From: Agaricus subrufescens
Taxonomy: Eukaryota; Basidiomycota; Agaricomycetes; Agaricales; Agaricaceae
NCBI GenBank assembly: GCA_029945375.1
Contig: CM057060.1
Location: 62,001 to 126,000, forward strand
Length of the DNA stretch: 64,000 bases
Direction: 5' to 3'
Below the pieces are notes generated by a model. The model did not search any database and was not told where the DNA came from. It saw only the letters and a program-made list of their open reading frames with translations. Position numbers and translations under genes: made by a program. Numbering within the stretch: the first letter of the stretch is position 1; every line of letters starts with the position of its first letter. Below, piece by piece: positions 1-11,621 of this stretch.

Positions 1-348
1 ATGATGAATTTTGATGTTTTGCATTATCATATAACAAAATGTGAGGATTGTTTAGACTACAACTGCAGAGTCAGAACTAAATGGGTTCTGACAAGGGATA
101 GGCATTGACCTCAGTGACATGACAGCACACTGTGCTCTCCAGCAGATTCTGGGATGCCTGAAGAGCAAAAGTGGATAGAAATACAAAGAGTGGAAAGCTT
201 AGCAGATTGATAGGTATTGAGAGGGAAATAATCTAGGTCAATTTCAAACTGAGGCACTAGGTACAGGAATTATAAACTTATATACAAGGACATATAGGAG
301 TAGGATACAGAATAGGAATAGTCCCAGATAAAAAGAATAGGAAATTCC

Positions 349-1835
349 CACATCAGTAGAATTCTGCCATGCACAATTATGCCACATCAGTAGAGTTTTA
401 CTGTGCACAGTTATCCCACATTAGTAGAATTCTACTGTGCACAGCTATCCTCTATCAGTAGAATTCTACTGTGCACAGTTATCTTACATCAGTAGAATTC
501 TACTGTGCACAGTTATCTTACATCAGTAGAATTCTACTGTGCACAGCTATCCTCTATCAGTAGAAATCTACTGTGCACAGTTATCCCACATCAGTAGAAT
601 TCTACTGTGCACAGTTATCCCACATCAGTAGAATTCTACTGTGCACAGTTATCTTACATCAGTAGAAATCTACTGGACACAGCTTTCCTCAATCAGTAGA
701 AATCTACTGGACACAGCTATCCTCTATCAGTAGAATTCTACTGTGCACAGTTATCCCACATCAGTAGAATTCTACTGCATACAGTTATCCTCTATCAGTA
801 GAATTCTACTGCACACAGCTATCCTCTATCAGTAGAATTCTACTGTGCACAGTTATCCCATATCAGTAGAATTCTACTGCATACAGTTATCCTCTATCAG
901 TACAATTCTACTGTGCACAGTTATCTTACATCAGTAGAATTCTACTGGACACAGCTATCCTCTATCAGTAGAATTCTACTGTGCACAGTTATCCCACATC
1001 AGTAGAATTCTACTGCATCCAGTTATCCTCTATCAGTAGAATTCTACTGTGCACAGTTATCTCACATCAGTAGAATTCTACTGTGCACAGTTATCCCATA
1101 TCAGTAGAATTCTACTGCAAACAGTCATCCTCTATCAGTAGAATTCTACTGTGCACAGTTATCTTACATCAGTAGAAATCTACTGGACACAGCTTTCCTC
1201 AATCAGTAGAAATCTACTGGACACAGCTATCCTCTATCAGTAGAATTCTACTGTGCACAGTTATCCCACATCAGTAGAATTCTACTGCATACAGTTATCC
1301 TCTATCAGTAGAATTCTACTGCACACAGCTATCCTCTATCAGTAGAATTCTACTGTGCACAGTTATCCCACATCAGTAGAATTCTACTGCACACAGCTAT
1401 CCTCTATCAGTAGAATTCTACTGTGCACAGTTATCCTACATCAGTAGAATTCTCCTGCATACAGTTATCCTCTATCAGTAGAAATCTACTGTGCACAGTT
1501 ACCCCACATCAGTAGAATTCTACTGCACACAGCTATCCTCTATCAGTAGAATTCTACTGTGCACAGTTATCCCATATCAGTAGAATTCTACTGCATACAG
1601 TTATCCTCTATCAGTACAATTCTACTGTGCACAGTTATCCCATATCAGTAGAATTCTACTGCATACAGTTATCCTCTATCAGTACAATTCTACTGTACAC
1701 AATGAGTGGAATCCTACTCCACACAGTTTTTACACACTAGTAGAATCCTACCATTCATGTTTCCCCCATCCCAGTAGGATTCTATTATATTTCACATCCC
1801 ATGCTAGTAAGATTCTACTCCCACTAGTAGCAGGC
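349..1835. repeat. 34-bp minisatellite made of overlapping palindromes
   Basis: About 40 head-to-tail copies of a 34-bp unit run from 349 to about 1700, then degenerate copies continue to about 1835. Each unit contains the perfect 14-bp palindrome AGTAGAATTCTACT, which overlaps the perfect 10-bp palindrome CTGTGCACAG by two bases, followed by a 12-bp linker (TTATCCCACATC or TTATCCTCTATC types). Variants alternate (GCATACAG, GCACACAG, GGACACAG), and the block 624-860 recurs identically at 1134-1370, exactly 510 bp (15 units) away. No reading frame or gene is visible in it. There are no unique spacers, so it is not a CRISPR array. Confidence 0.97.
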
Positions 1836-3148
1836 TGCTGTATGACTACTATAGTTATACAGGTTGCCTAAAATGTACTGGTGGCTGTATGTGGTTTGTA
1901 CAGCCGGCTGTATGTGTTATGTACAGTATACATCAGTCCCCTGCCCCTGAACAGATGTATAGATGTATGAATGCCATGACGACCGCATTTTCTATGCACT
2001 GCTCAAACGTGAATAGTCAGTCGCGTGTCTGGACTTGACTACCATGAGGATCAGTAACATACGGGTTTAATTTCGAAGGACGCGACTGGGGGATAAAAGG
2101 TAACCTTGTCTCGATTGATGTAGACTTTTTTTTTTGCACAGCCTGTCAGCAGCCCTAGGAATGATCGAGACTATATTTTTATCCTTAGATTGACTTCAAT
2201 GCGCGGTTCATGATGAAAACTCTAAGTGACTTTTCCATCAGTGAGGCTAGTCGCTTTGGGGATAGTGGCATGCACAGGTTCGTGAAGGTTCGGCATTAAG
2301 TTCGGAACATTCATCGGAAATAATGAAGACGGAAAAGGAGAACTCGGGACTACAGGCATGATTAAATGTCGTAGGTACCGCTCCTTATATCGACTAGTCG
2401 TTGTCACCATGGCACCATTACCGACATCCACACTCCTCTGGTACTCATTAGTGTTTGACTTTGAGCGTAATCTGAGAAATGTCGACTTCAGATTGTGAAA
2501 AGAGAAAACATCACGTAAGCGAGCCGAGAATGATCCGATAAGATTTCGGACTTTCACTTACTAATTAATGTAAGGATCCTGACGGTAGCGCTGATTGGCT
2601 GTAGAAGACGAATTAGCCCTGGCCTCTGCCGCCGGTTGTTGACCGTGTTGCCTTCCTCTTTGTCTGCACTCAGTCACATCAAGATATATACTGGGTAGGG
2701 CATTCAACATGCAAGTACACATATCTAACCGTTCCCAGGATCCATCAAAGTCAAGCAGGGCTGCTGCTTCTCTAAATATGTGATTTCCAAGTGGAGAACA
2801 TGTTAGGCCGGCACAACTCTCTCTGCCGGTATGCCGCCGGCAGTCCTTTATGAGATGGGGAGTTGACTCGCCATTTCTACTCACGCATGGGTCATAGTTC
2901 TTCCGGATCAGAAATTAAATGCCTTGCCGGGTACTCACACACTCTCCTCCACCTTGTCGAGCACGCTATTTCTTAATTTTTTGACGTGCTGATCATCGCA
3001 CCCAACCAACAGTAGGCCCTACGCCCATTGACCCAGCTGGTAAGTGAGGGTTACCTTTCCTTGTCGAGAACATGTCTCAATTGAATTTTTATCTAGCGGC
3101 CGCTCTTTCTCCCCGCTCGGTCAGCCACTGTGTATTCATCTACCTAAT
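1836..3148. other. Intergenic region, no supported gene
   Basis: About 1.3 kb between the minisatellite and the MFS transporter. Two short minus-strand frames (2222-2557 and 2561-2884) are open but show no domain or splice pattern I recognise. I do not call them genes. The last few hundred bases should hold the promoter of the transporter. Confidence 0.5.
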
Positions 3149-5186
3149 ATGCCCTCGACCCAGGCTACCAACGATAACCCCCAATGCTCGTTGTCTACAC
3201 CGTCTTCCACATCGTCCATCGCCAAAGAAAATGATGTAACTCCTAAAACTATTTCAGGAATTTTGGCACCAAAAGCCCAGGAGCCGTCCCGAAATTTGAG
3301 CCTAGAAGCAGAAGACAAAGTTCATAGTGAGGACAAGGAGGACCCACAAGGGGAATTCGATCTAGTGGAGAAAAACGCTATACCTAACGCTGATGATGAC
3401 TTTCCGGATGGTGGTCTGGCTGCATGGCTTGTTGTTTTTGGTGTAGCTATGTCCTACTTTTATGGTGCTGCTTTTGCTCAAACACGATGTTCTAGGGAAT
3501 GTGTAATACCTATTGCACGTGAGTTAATATTGTGTCCTTCTCTATACTCTGCTCACAATAAGCTAGGTTCGGCTACGTCAACTCTTGGGGTGTACGTTCC
3601 TTTGATTTATCACGAAAAAAATCAAATCTGACACGGTTGAAAGATATTCCAAGCCTACTATCAAGAAACCTTTCTTAAAGATCAATCTCCATCGACGATG
3701 TAAGTTTGCACGTACGCAACTGTGCACTCTTCGGCTGATAGTCATTAGTGCATGGATAGGCTCGCTCCAAGTATTCCTCTTTCACCCTATGCTATAATTC
3801 GGTATTCTCATCCTTCACAACCCATTAGTATTCCCTAATATTCTTCCCCGCTCTCATCGTCGGTCGACTATTCGATATCGGTCACTTTAGAGTAGTGCTC
3901 TGCTCTACCAGCGCCCTCCTCATTCTCACAACATTCTTGACTGCGGAGTGTAAGGAATATTGGCAATTCTTGTTGTGCCAAGGTTTTGCTGTCGGAGTAT
4001 GTTCGTTCATGCTTGTTACACGATTCACTGTATTCATAGATGGTGATTATCTAGCTTGCGTGCGGCGGCATCTTTGGATGCTGTTACGCTATTGTAGCCC
4101 ATTGGTTTAAAAAGAGGCGGGGGTTTGCGATGGGATTGGTAGCTATAGGATCCTCTGTTGGTGGGACAACACTCCCAATTGCTGTCAAACAGTTGATTCC
4201 GCGTGTTGGGTATGTTATACTACTCCGGTTTGAAAGATATTTACACCTATTCGCTTTCCAGGTTTCAGTGGACAATGAGAATAATCGGTTTTTTGTTGCT
4301 AGGAGTTATGGGATTATGCAATCTGGTACGTGATCAAGGAAAGTAAATTTTGACCGGGCTGACTGACTGTATAATCAGACTATGAGAAGACGACTTGCCC
4401 CAACCAACGTAAAAGGTGGTTTATTGAACCTCGCAGCTTTCAAGAGTGCACCGTATACTATCTACTGCTTTTCATCACTCGTCATTTTTCTGGGTCTCTA
4501 TACCAGTAAGAGTACTCTGCTCGTCAAATCAACACGCTTGTTGACCATGCTCAAGTGTTGACCTACGTCAGCGTCAGCGCCGAGTCGCTGGGGTCTTCTG
4601 CTGATCTTTCGTTCTATTTCGTCTCTATCGCTAACGCAGCATCTTGTTTTGGTCGATGGTCGGCAGGAATGCTCGCTGACAGAATAGGTAAGTTACCCAC
4701 CATGATTCAAGCAAATACCTCCTCATATGTTTCTTCCCCTAGGTACGATGAATGTAATCATTCCTACAACACTCGTCGCAGGTATCTTAACCTACGCCTG
4801 GCCATTTGCTACGTCCAATGGCTCCCTCGTCGTGGTCACCATCTTCTACGGATTCTTTTCCGGAACATATGTCGCGCTCTTGTGTAATCCCATTATGGAT
4901 TTTGGAGGTGAAGGTGATGTTGGGAGGCGGGTTGGGATGTATATGTCGATAACGGCCTTGGGCGCAGTGGCTGGACCCCCAATCTCGGGTGCCATCAATG
5001 CAAGAACCGGTGGGTTCCATGCTGTAGGCTTTTATGCTGGTTCGCCTTCTCTTCCATCCATAGAAAAATGGTCGTTAATTGGTGTCATTGGATTTTTTTT
5101 TTGCAGGAAGTGCGGTGATTTTAGGTGTTTTACTGATGGTCGTTGTGAGATATCTCACTTTGGGAAGATGGTCGGGGAAAATTTGA
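3149..5186 (+). CDS. MFS monocarboxylate-transporter-like permease
   Basis: This is a multi-exon gene for a major facilitator of the fungal monocarboxylate permease (MCH/MCT-like) type, expected in the plasma membrane. The acidic N-terminal tail of about 90 residues is followed by the family signature FPDGGLAAWLVVFG at the first TM. After splicing, the next exons read FGYVNSWGV/FQAYYQETFLKDQSPSTI/AWIGSLQVF, GRLFDIGHFR, HWFKKRRGFAMGLVAIGSS, SVGGTTLPIAVKQL, SSADLSFYFVSIANAASCFG and GRWSAGMLADRIG. These are the usual landmarks of the 12-TM fold. The ATG at 3149 was chosen because it begins the acidic tail; an in-frame ATG at 3044 is possible. The last exon follows a T-rich acceptor near 5105 and stops at 5184-5186. 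Introns are about 50-60 nt with GT/AG ends. The substrate cannot be told from sequence; riboflavin or carboxylate transport are both known in this family. Confidence 0.88.
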
Positions 5187-5880
5187 GATAGTAGTCCGTT
5201 ATCCATGTTTGCAGGCAACTTGGACTCTATGTCAAATGATGATACCCTATATTTTGTAGACATGTTGCATAAGGTTTTGGATCATATCACGGTAATAGCC
5301 AAACAAAGATAACGTTTAACGATTCGACAACTCAGCTGTGCGATGTTCAAATCTTATCACTCACTGCAACGGGCACACTGTCGTCACTCCTCGAATATAA
5401 GGCGGTATTGAATAGGTGCTGGCCTTTACACTCGCGACCACCATTCGATCCTTTCAGTAGTACTTGCAGCTGGGTCTTGAAATCTATCCCACGCTTTGCC
5501 TTGGATCTAGCTGAACATCATTTAGCGGCACATGAGAAGGCTCGTTAGTTACTTCCTGTCCGCCACCTATTGGTAATATAAGGGATATGTCAATTTGTTG
5601 CTGTGAGCACCATGGCTAAGGCATCAACATTTAGACACAGCTAAAAATTTGGCTAGAGTCTTCCTGAATCTTTAGGCCCAGCTGGCTCAAACGAAACTCC
5701 GAGCATTATAGTGTGAGGTCTTGTATAGATAGTATACATAAGTCGCGCGTATTTGAGGTAGTAAGGTTAGGGTTACAGGGTCTCTTCATGACATTGTTGT
5801 CGAGGCTCAAACTACTCAAACATACCCGTTCACCCCTGCTCGGTCATATACTGAGGGACTGTCAACGCCCTACAATTTCT
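5187..5880. other. Intergenic region between two plus-strand genes
   Basis: About 690 bp with no supported ORF. It should contain the terminator of the transporter and the promoter of the AP endonuclease. I see no repeat or RNA gene. Confidence 0.5.
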
Positions 5881-7684
5881 ATGCCTCAACTTCGAAGGAG
5901 TTCGCGCTTGGTCTCGAAAATTGAAGACCTGGAAACAGAGAAGCCGCCCACTAAGAAGCGGAAACTGTCAAAAACGGAAGAGGTTGTTTTCGAAAATGAT
6001 CTTGCCGGTTAGTGGACAAACAAACGCTCCGCATTGCGGGTATCCTCACTCAACCACCCAGATGCCAATGTAGCTCCAGAGAAATCTGAGAAGCGGAGGG
6101 AGTCAAAGTCAAAGAAGCAGCCAGATCCTCAAAGTTTCCTTCCCCGCATCAATAGTCCCTGGAAGGTTGGAGCTCACGTATCTTCATCCGGGGGAGTAGA
6201 AAATTCGGTGGTGAATGCTGCTATGGTTGGGTGCGTTGGTTTCACTATCATCTCTCTAATCCTTTCTAAACTTAATCCCAGTGCCAATGCTTTTGCACTA
6301 TTCCTCAAGTCCCAAAGGAAATGGGCGTCGCCACCATTAACCGAACACTCAATAAAGACCTTCAAGGAAAGAATGGTTGAGCACAAGTATTCGGCAGACG
6401 TAGTGCTCCCGCATGGCAGCTATCTCATTAACCTAGGAAACCCCGACTTGTAAGGCATATTCATCCCAAATAACCTGCGCCAGCTGATTGATTGCTCACA
6501 GAGAAAAACGCGAGAAATCCTATGAGTGTTTCATAGACGACCTGAGACGGTGTGAACTTTTAGGCCTCAAGTACTACAACTTTCAGTAAGTCATCTTAGG
6601 TCGTTCCTCTATGAAGTTTCATTATTCGTATACCGTTAGCCCTGGGTCTACTGTCGGTAACGCCTCAAAAGAAGAAAGTATCTCTTTCATAGCTCAAATG
6701 TTGAACCGTGCACATCGCGAGACCAAGTACGTAGTGACCGTTCTCGAAAATATGGCAAGTGGACAAGGTCTAATTATTTCATTCACGTGGACCTCATAAA
6801 AAACATACACAGGCCGGCGCAGGAAATGTAATCGGCGGGGATTTCGCTCACCTTAAGGGAATCATTGATGAAGTCGAAGACAAGTCAAGAGTCGGCGTAT
6901 GCTTGGATACTTGTAAGTGCGATTGGAAACTCAAGTTTGAGCCACAAGGATTAATGCGGTTATTATACTCAGGTCATTCTTTCGCTGCAGTTAGCCTTAT
7001 CAAATTCATTTGCGCCTGGACAGCATGACTGACTCTATCCAGGGATATGACCTCCGATCTGAAAGTGCCTGGAAGTAAGTTATTTTCCTCGCTCACTCAT
7101 TAGATCTACTCACATACTCTCAGTGAGCTACGTACGTTAGTTCCTACTTCCAGCAACTTCACTGTCTCAAATTTAAACAGTAAATGAATTTGATAAAACT
7201 GTCGGGCTATCATATCTCTGTGGTATGCATATAAACGATTCAAAGGCAGATCTAGGCTCGAAAAAAGATCGACATCAAAATATTGGATTGTACGCCCTAC
7301 GTTGTTTTCCACTATTAACTATTGGTCAACATGAACTATAGCGGATACCTCGGTATAAGTGCCTTCCGAAACATCATGAATGATCCCCGGGTGCAAAAAA
7401 TCCCACTTATTCTTGAGACTCCGTCCTTCGAACAGCCGATGGAGTTATGGGGAAAGGAAATCGCGATGTTACAGAAGCTCTCCTCAGTCGTCCACGAGAT
7501 TCCAGAAAATAAGGAAGTAATTGAATCAATCATTGGTGACGTCCAGACCGACGATCAGCTAGTAGCAGTCAACAAGAAATCTTTGGAAAAGTTCAACGGG
7601 TTGAAGAACGAGAACCGCATAACTAAACGTCGAGGCAAACAGACAGACCATGTTGAAGATGGTGATGGTGATGGGAGTCAGTGA
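5881..7684 (+). CDS. APN1: AP endonuclease, endonuclease IV (Apn1) family
   Basis: This gene encodes a class II AP endonuclease for base excision repair, which cleaves 5' of abasic sites and trims 3' blocking groups. The N-terminal ~90 residues are basic and contain [10 protein letters not shown], a likely nuclear localisation signal. The TIM-barrel core then begins at [20 protein letters not shown]. The metal-site motifs all appear in order across exons: [68 protein letters not shown] and PLILETPS. Thus the expected His, Glu and Asp zinc ligands are present. About eight short introns interrupt it, including one that places FENDLA next to DANVAPEK. The stop is at 7682-7684 after a hydrophilic tail ([11 protein letters not shown]). 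Length and motifs suggest a complete, working gene. Confidence 0.95.
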
Positions 7685-7741
7685 TAGTTAAATGAATTCT
7701 TTGAAGCAACAAAATCGTAATTTATGCCTCTTTGTAATCAA

Positions 7742-10203
7742 TCATTCGTCTGGGTTGCTGTAACGCCTTCCGAATAGGCCTTCTTCCGTCGCCTTTATTT
7801 CTGTATAAATGACCGGCAATTTTCAATCAGGTTTTGAATAAGCAGCTAGCAGAAGGTACGTACGCAACGCGACATGTTTCGAGTGGAAACGACACAACGC
7901 AAGATTACCTAGTGCAGGAGGATTAAACTTTGCCAAGGAAATTCACTGAAATACGGGCTTACCACACATCATCCATAAGTTGGGTACGCCAAGATCTCTC
8001 CAAACGCCATGGATCTCTCCCTCCGAACTTAATCCCCATAGTTTCTTAAGCTTCTTAGCCACATCCGGACCGCAAATATGACGAATCTCGGTGCTCATAT
8101 CCGATAATCTATACCGAGACAGATATATCAAAGTGTTTCTGCTTTTGTAGTTTGAATGAGAACTCCTTACCCAGTGGCAAATACAATGACATCCGCAGCC
8201 AATTCGGAACCATTCTCGAATTTTAGGCCGTTCTCTGTGATCTCCGAGATGTTGCTATCGCTTTTGAGTTTGATTTTCTTGTCAATGATAAGTTGACTAG
8301 TACCCGTATCTAAGCGAGTCGTGCATATGAGGGAGAGAATGTGATAAAACTGGCAGAATCTATACCTAGGTAGTAGCCACCAGCTTTAGACCACGCCAGC
8401 AAAGCAAACCCAGTGTCATTGATACCCTCAGTCAGTTTAAACCCAACCCTACGCAATCCATCTAAAGTTTCCCTGATAATAGTGGTATTGACCTCCTGTC
8501 GGAAGAGTGAAAAACATACAGCACCTACTTGTCTCGTTTGGCCACTTCTTTCACTGTGCGTTGATGCATTTCGATCGCCATATAATGCGGAAATGACGCA
8601 GTCAGTCTGTCACCAATATCTGAGGGTGGTCCACCCTCTTCATAGACACCTGAAAGATACAAGTGGCTTCGAAGGATGGCCTCAGGTACCACATGTTGAA
8701 AACGCACCTTTGAAGAGAACGTCCCAACCGTTCTTGACGCTCATGATATAAGTTGGCCCGCGTTGAACCATTGTGACATCTATCAAAAGAAGATACCATG
8801 AACCGGAGCAACAAGAGATGGTGAACATCGAAGCAAGAACACTCACCGACGCCATGTAAATGATAGTCTCTGGCTATATCATGGGCTAAAGGAATATTAG
8901 TCTTAAATTAATTACGGAATTCTATGATGTACCTGATGTACAAGCACCAACGATCGCAACCTTCTTGCCAGCATGATCAAGCGCCCTCTTGTGCTGCGAA
9001 GAATGAAGGAACGTTCCTTTGAACTTATCCTATGAACCCGGTTTGAGTGATGTAACCAGTGTTAAGAGGGATATACTTACCAATCCTGGGATTTTAGGTA
9101 GAGTATAAGTGTTCCCAGAAATACCGGTAGCAAAAACCAGGTGCTTCACGACGAATGTCCGTTCCTGTCCGTTACCGCGTTTAACTTGGACATGCCACAT
9201 GTTGTTCGAGTCCTGGGAGGCAGACATGACTGTAGCGGAAGTCCAGATAGAGAGCTCCATCGCCTCTGCATAGTACTCTAGCCAGTTTGCTAATTTACCA
9301 GCAGGGCTATAAACAGGCCATGTGGACGGGAAACTAAGGACCAAAATTAACAATAATGATAGGCGTTCAAAGGCTGAGTAAGAATGTTCGTTCGACTTAC
9401 GGCATATACGGCATGTGATCATACCCTAATGATCTGATAAGACGTTAACAAAATGAGTACAGGTAAAACAACGCACAGACAGGGTCATGCAGGCACAAGG
9501 CCTCATACCGGTTCCTCCAGCTGTCCCCAATCCTCGGTGTTTTCTCTATAATCAAAGCCGAGACACCTAAAGCCTTCAAGCGCGCCCCTATCTCGAGACC
9601 ACTTTGACAACCACCGACGATCAAAGCCGTTGGTTCTTTGTCTTTGAACTGTGCTGCCTCACGCCGATCCTGCGCCCATGAGGGATAGTTGTTATTGTCG
9701 TCCCTTAATGCATTAATCTTTTCTGGAAACCCTTTGAGATCTTCCAAGTTCGTGTATACCACATGTGCCTTCCACTCTCCACTCGAAGTCGGGACCAAGC
9801 GTATTATGCCCGAGGCGATTCCTACCTCATTTTCAAAGTCGAACATCATATTTATCCACGCAACGTCAGGATACGGCCTCATCAACCCAAGATAAGCGTC
9901 ATCTCTGAGCTTCAGATTTTTCATATTCATCAATGAAAGCTGATCCTTGAGGAAGGCGGATATTCTGTCCTGTGTGTAGAAAGTACGAAAGTCCCAGGTA
10001 AGGGAGAGCATATCTCGCCAGTATGATTCTGAGAGAAGTAGATCGATAATGCCCGGAACGTTTCGAGACTCGATGGAAGCGGAAAATTTGGAAAACCAAG
10101 ATTTAGCCACTTCGCGAGCATCAAGGTCCTGAGGAACAGAGGAGTTGAGTCTAGTGAGCGTAGGTAGTTTCCTGTCTGGAAACTCCATTACAGCGGTAGA
10201 CAT
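7742..10203 (-). CDS. Flavin-containing monooxygenase-like protein, copy 1
   Basis: A multi-exon minus-strand gene for an FMO-type FAD/NADPH oxidoreductase with an N-terminal NTF2-like domain (roughly residues 20-160). The FAD-binding site reads ALIVGGCQSGLEIGARL, so the second glycine of GxGxxG is Cys. It is followed by EKTPRIGDSWRNRYEALCLHD. A 25-nt exon encodes YDHMPYMP. The FMO-like motif FKGTFLHSSQHKRALDHAGK and second Rossmann motif VAIVGACTS/AHDIA follow, the latter across an intron. ADVIVFATG and VPNLWMMCG complete the C-terminal half, and the last exon reads FGRRYSNPDE then stop at 7742-7744. It lies head-to-tail with a close paralogue (11622-14096), separated by a small transposon. 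The substrate is unknown; the fold is sure, activity less so because of the altered glycine. Confidence 0.9.
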
Positions 10204-10444
10204 CTTGGGGGACTAAAGAAGATATGGATATGGGAATTTTTTGTGTCCTGTCGTTATAAACGGACTTCTGGGAACCTGTGATAGCCAAGATGAAGCACTA
10301 TCCTATTTCAGGTGAAGCATATGAGAAGAAAGGACTTATGGACCAATGGAACCGCCCTGATAAGTTACCAGAATTACTAATTATTAATCAGCTGAGCATT
10401 GAATTCCAGGACCGTATATCGACCCTGATTTTCTCAAACGTATA

Positions 10445-11604
10445 CAGTGATCACTCCTGGATCACTCTCTTAACCCATACCCCTCGGGACATGCCCGGAG
10501 CTATGGGTTATGAGGGGGTATGGGTGTTGAGAAATGAGTGAAAAATAGGCTCCAAACAACAGCAAAAATCGGGAAAAACCAGGAAATTTTCGTTAGAGGT
10601 TTATTGGGATATTAGGAACTAATACGATGAAAGTAATCTGTAACTAGTGTAAGTTCCAAAGATTTTGAGTGTTCTCTATGCAGATCATATTTAATTGAGT
10701 CTAACATGGAATCCAATTTTCGTGCACAAGGGTCAGAATCTAAGTCTATGTGCTTCTGTACAGTCGAAATAGCTGCGAGAACCTCTTTATAGGTGGGGCA
10801 AGGCTCTGATACACAATCATTATCAACGTCGTCATCCCCACTGTTAATTATAATATCTTCCTGAGCATTATGTGAGGCCATGACTGCCTCATATATCTCC
10901 TGATCTGTAACATTGTCAATGATCAGTGATTCTTCGGCTGGATTGAGAACACCCTCTATATCCATCCAATTTGCATGTTGAAGGCACCCGGTACTTTCTA
11001 AGTCATCAAGCACAGCTCGAAGTTGATTTTCTACCTGTGAAAGTGGGTCTGTTTGAGGATTGGGAGTGTGAACAAGTGATGAGATAGGGAGTGATGGACA
11101 GATATTGTCTGTGGCATTAATTATCGATTCGTTGTCCAGCCATTCCTCATCAGCATCTGCCAATCTTTCCTCCCTTCGAAGCCTGGCCTCAAGATCAGCC
11201 TTGCAGATCTGAATCATTTCTGTTTTAACTTTTCTAGACCCTTTTTGAGAACAGTAATGGGGGTCTTAGAGTGTTTAGTCATGATTGAAGATGAAATTCG
11301 GGCACTGCCCCAACCTGGCCCCAACCCTCTACATGTTCAAACTTATTGTATTTCGGGTTTTTTTGGCCGCTAGCTTTGTTGGTACATAAGGATTTAAAAT
11401 TTAAAAGCTTAGTAAATGACGTGTCTTGCTGTTGACTAGGGTCAAATGTATGGGTTTTTCTCCAGATGGGTATGGGTTATCGGGTATTAGAAGGTATGGG
11501 TTTTGAGGCAAAATTAAGTGGTAACCAACTTGGGAACTCCAAAAAGCTATGGGTTATGAGGGGTTATGGGTTATGAGGCGTATGGGCTGAGAGAGTGATC
11601 ACTG
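10445..11604. mobile_element. Small pogo/Tc1-mariner-like transposon (deletion derivative)
   Basis: The 1160-bp element is bounded by inverted ends CAGTGATCACTC (10445-10456) and GAGTGATCACTG (11593-11604), each flanked by TA (10443-10444 and 11605-11606) as expected for TA target-site duplication in the Tc1/mariner superfamily. The inverted similarity continues inward with degenerate copies of a TATGGGTTATGAGG motif at both ends and near 11450-11510. These could be transposase-binding repeats. It carries one minus-strand ORF (10612-11217) that looks like the C-terminal remnant of a transposase, with no catalytic domain. It inserted between the two monooxygenase genes, 18 bp past the stop codon of copy 2. 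Confidence 0.85.
10612..11217 (-). pseudogene. C-terminal remnant of a pogo-like transposase
   Basis: This is an open frame of 201 residues inside the small transposon. It is acidic and hydrophilic (EEWLDNESIINATDNI, NSGDDDVDNDCVSEP) and ends in helical segments (TYKEVLAAISTVQKHIDLD, LDSMLDSIKYDLHREHSKS). That layout is what I associate with the tail of pogo/CENPB-type DDE transposases of basidiomycetes. No CENPB helix-turn-helix or DDE catalytic region is present, and the frame upstream of the ATG is closed. The assignment relies on context (TIR, TA duplication) as much as on the protein. It is unlikely to make an active transposase. Confidence 0.55.
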
Positions 11605-11621
11605 TACCCCTATATGGTATG

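Noticed and set aside
349..1835. Possible CRISPR array
   Set aside because: Repeats abut with no unique spacers, units vary gradually and the genome is eukaryotic.
2222..2884. Two short minus-strand ORFs as a gene
   Set aside because: No recognisable domain, no clear splice joining and no neighbour evidence.
11440..11600. TATGGGTTATGAGG and CCCATACCC repeats as interstitial telomere sequence
   Set aside because: The motif is not a regular TTAGGG tandem, and it is explained by subterminal repeats of the small transposon.
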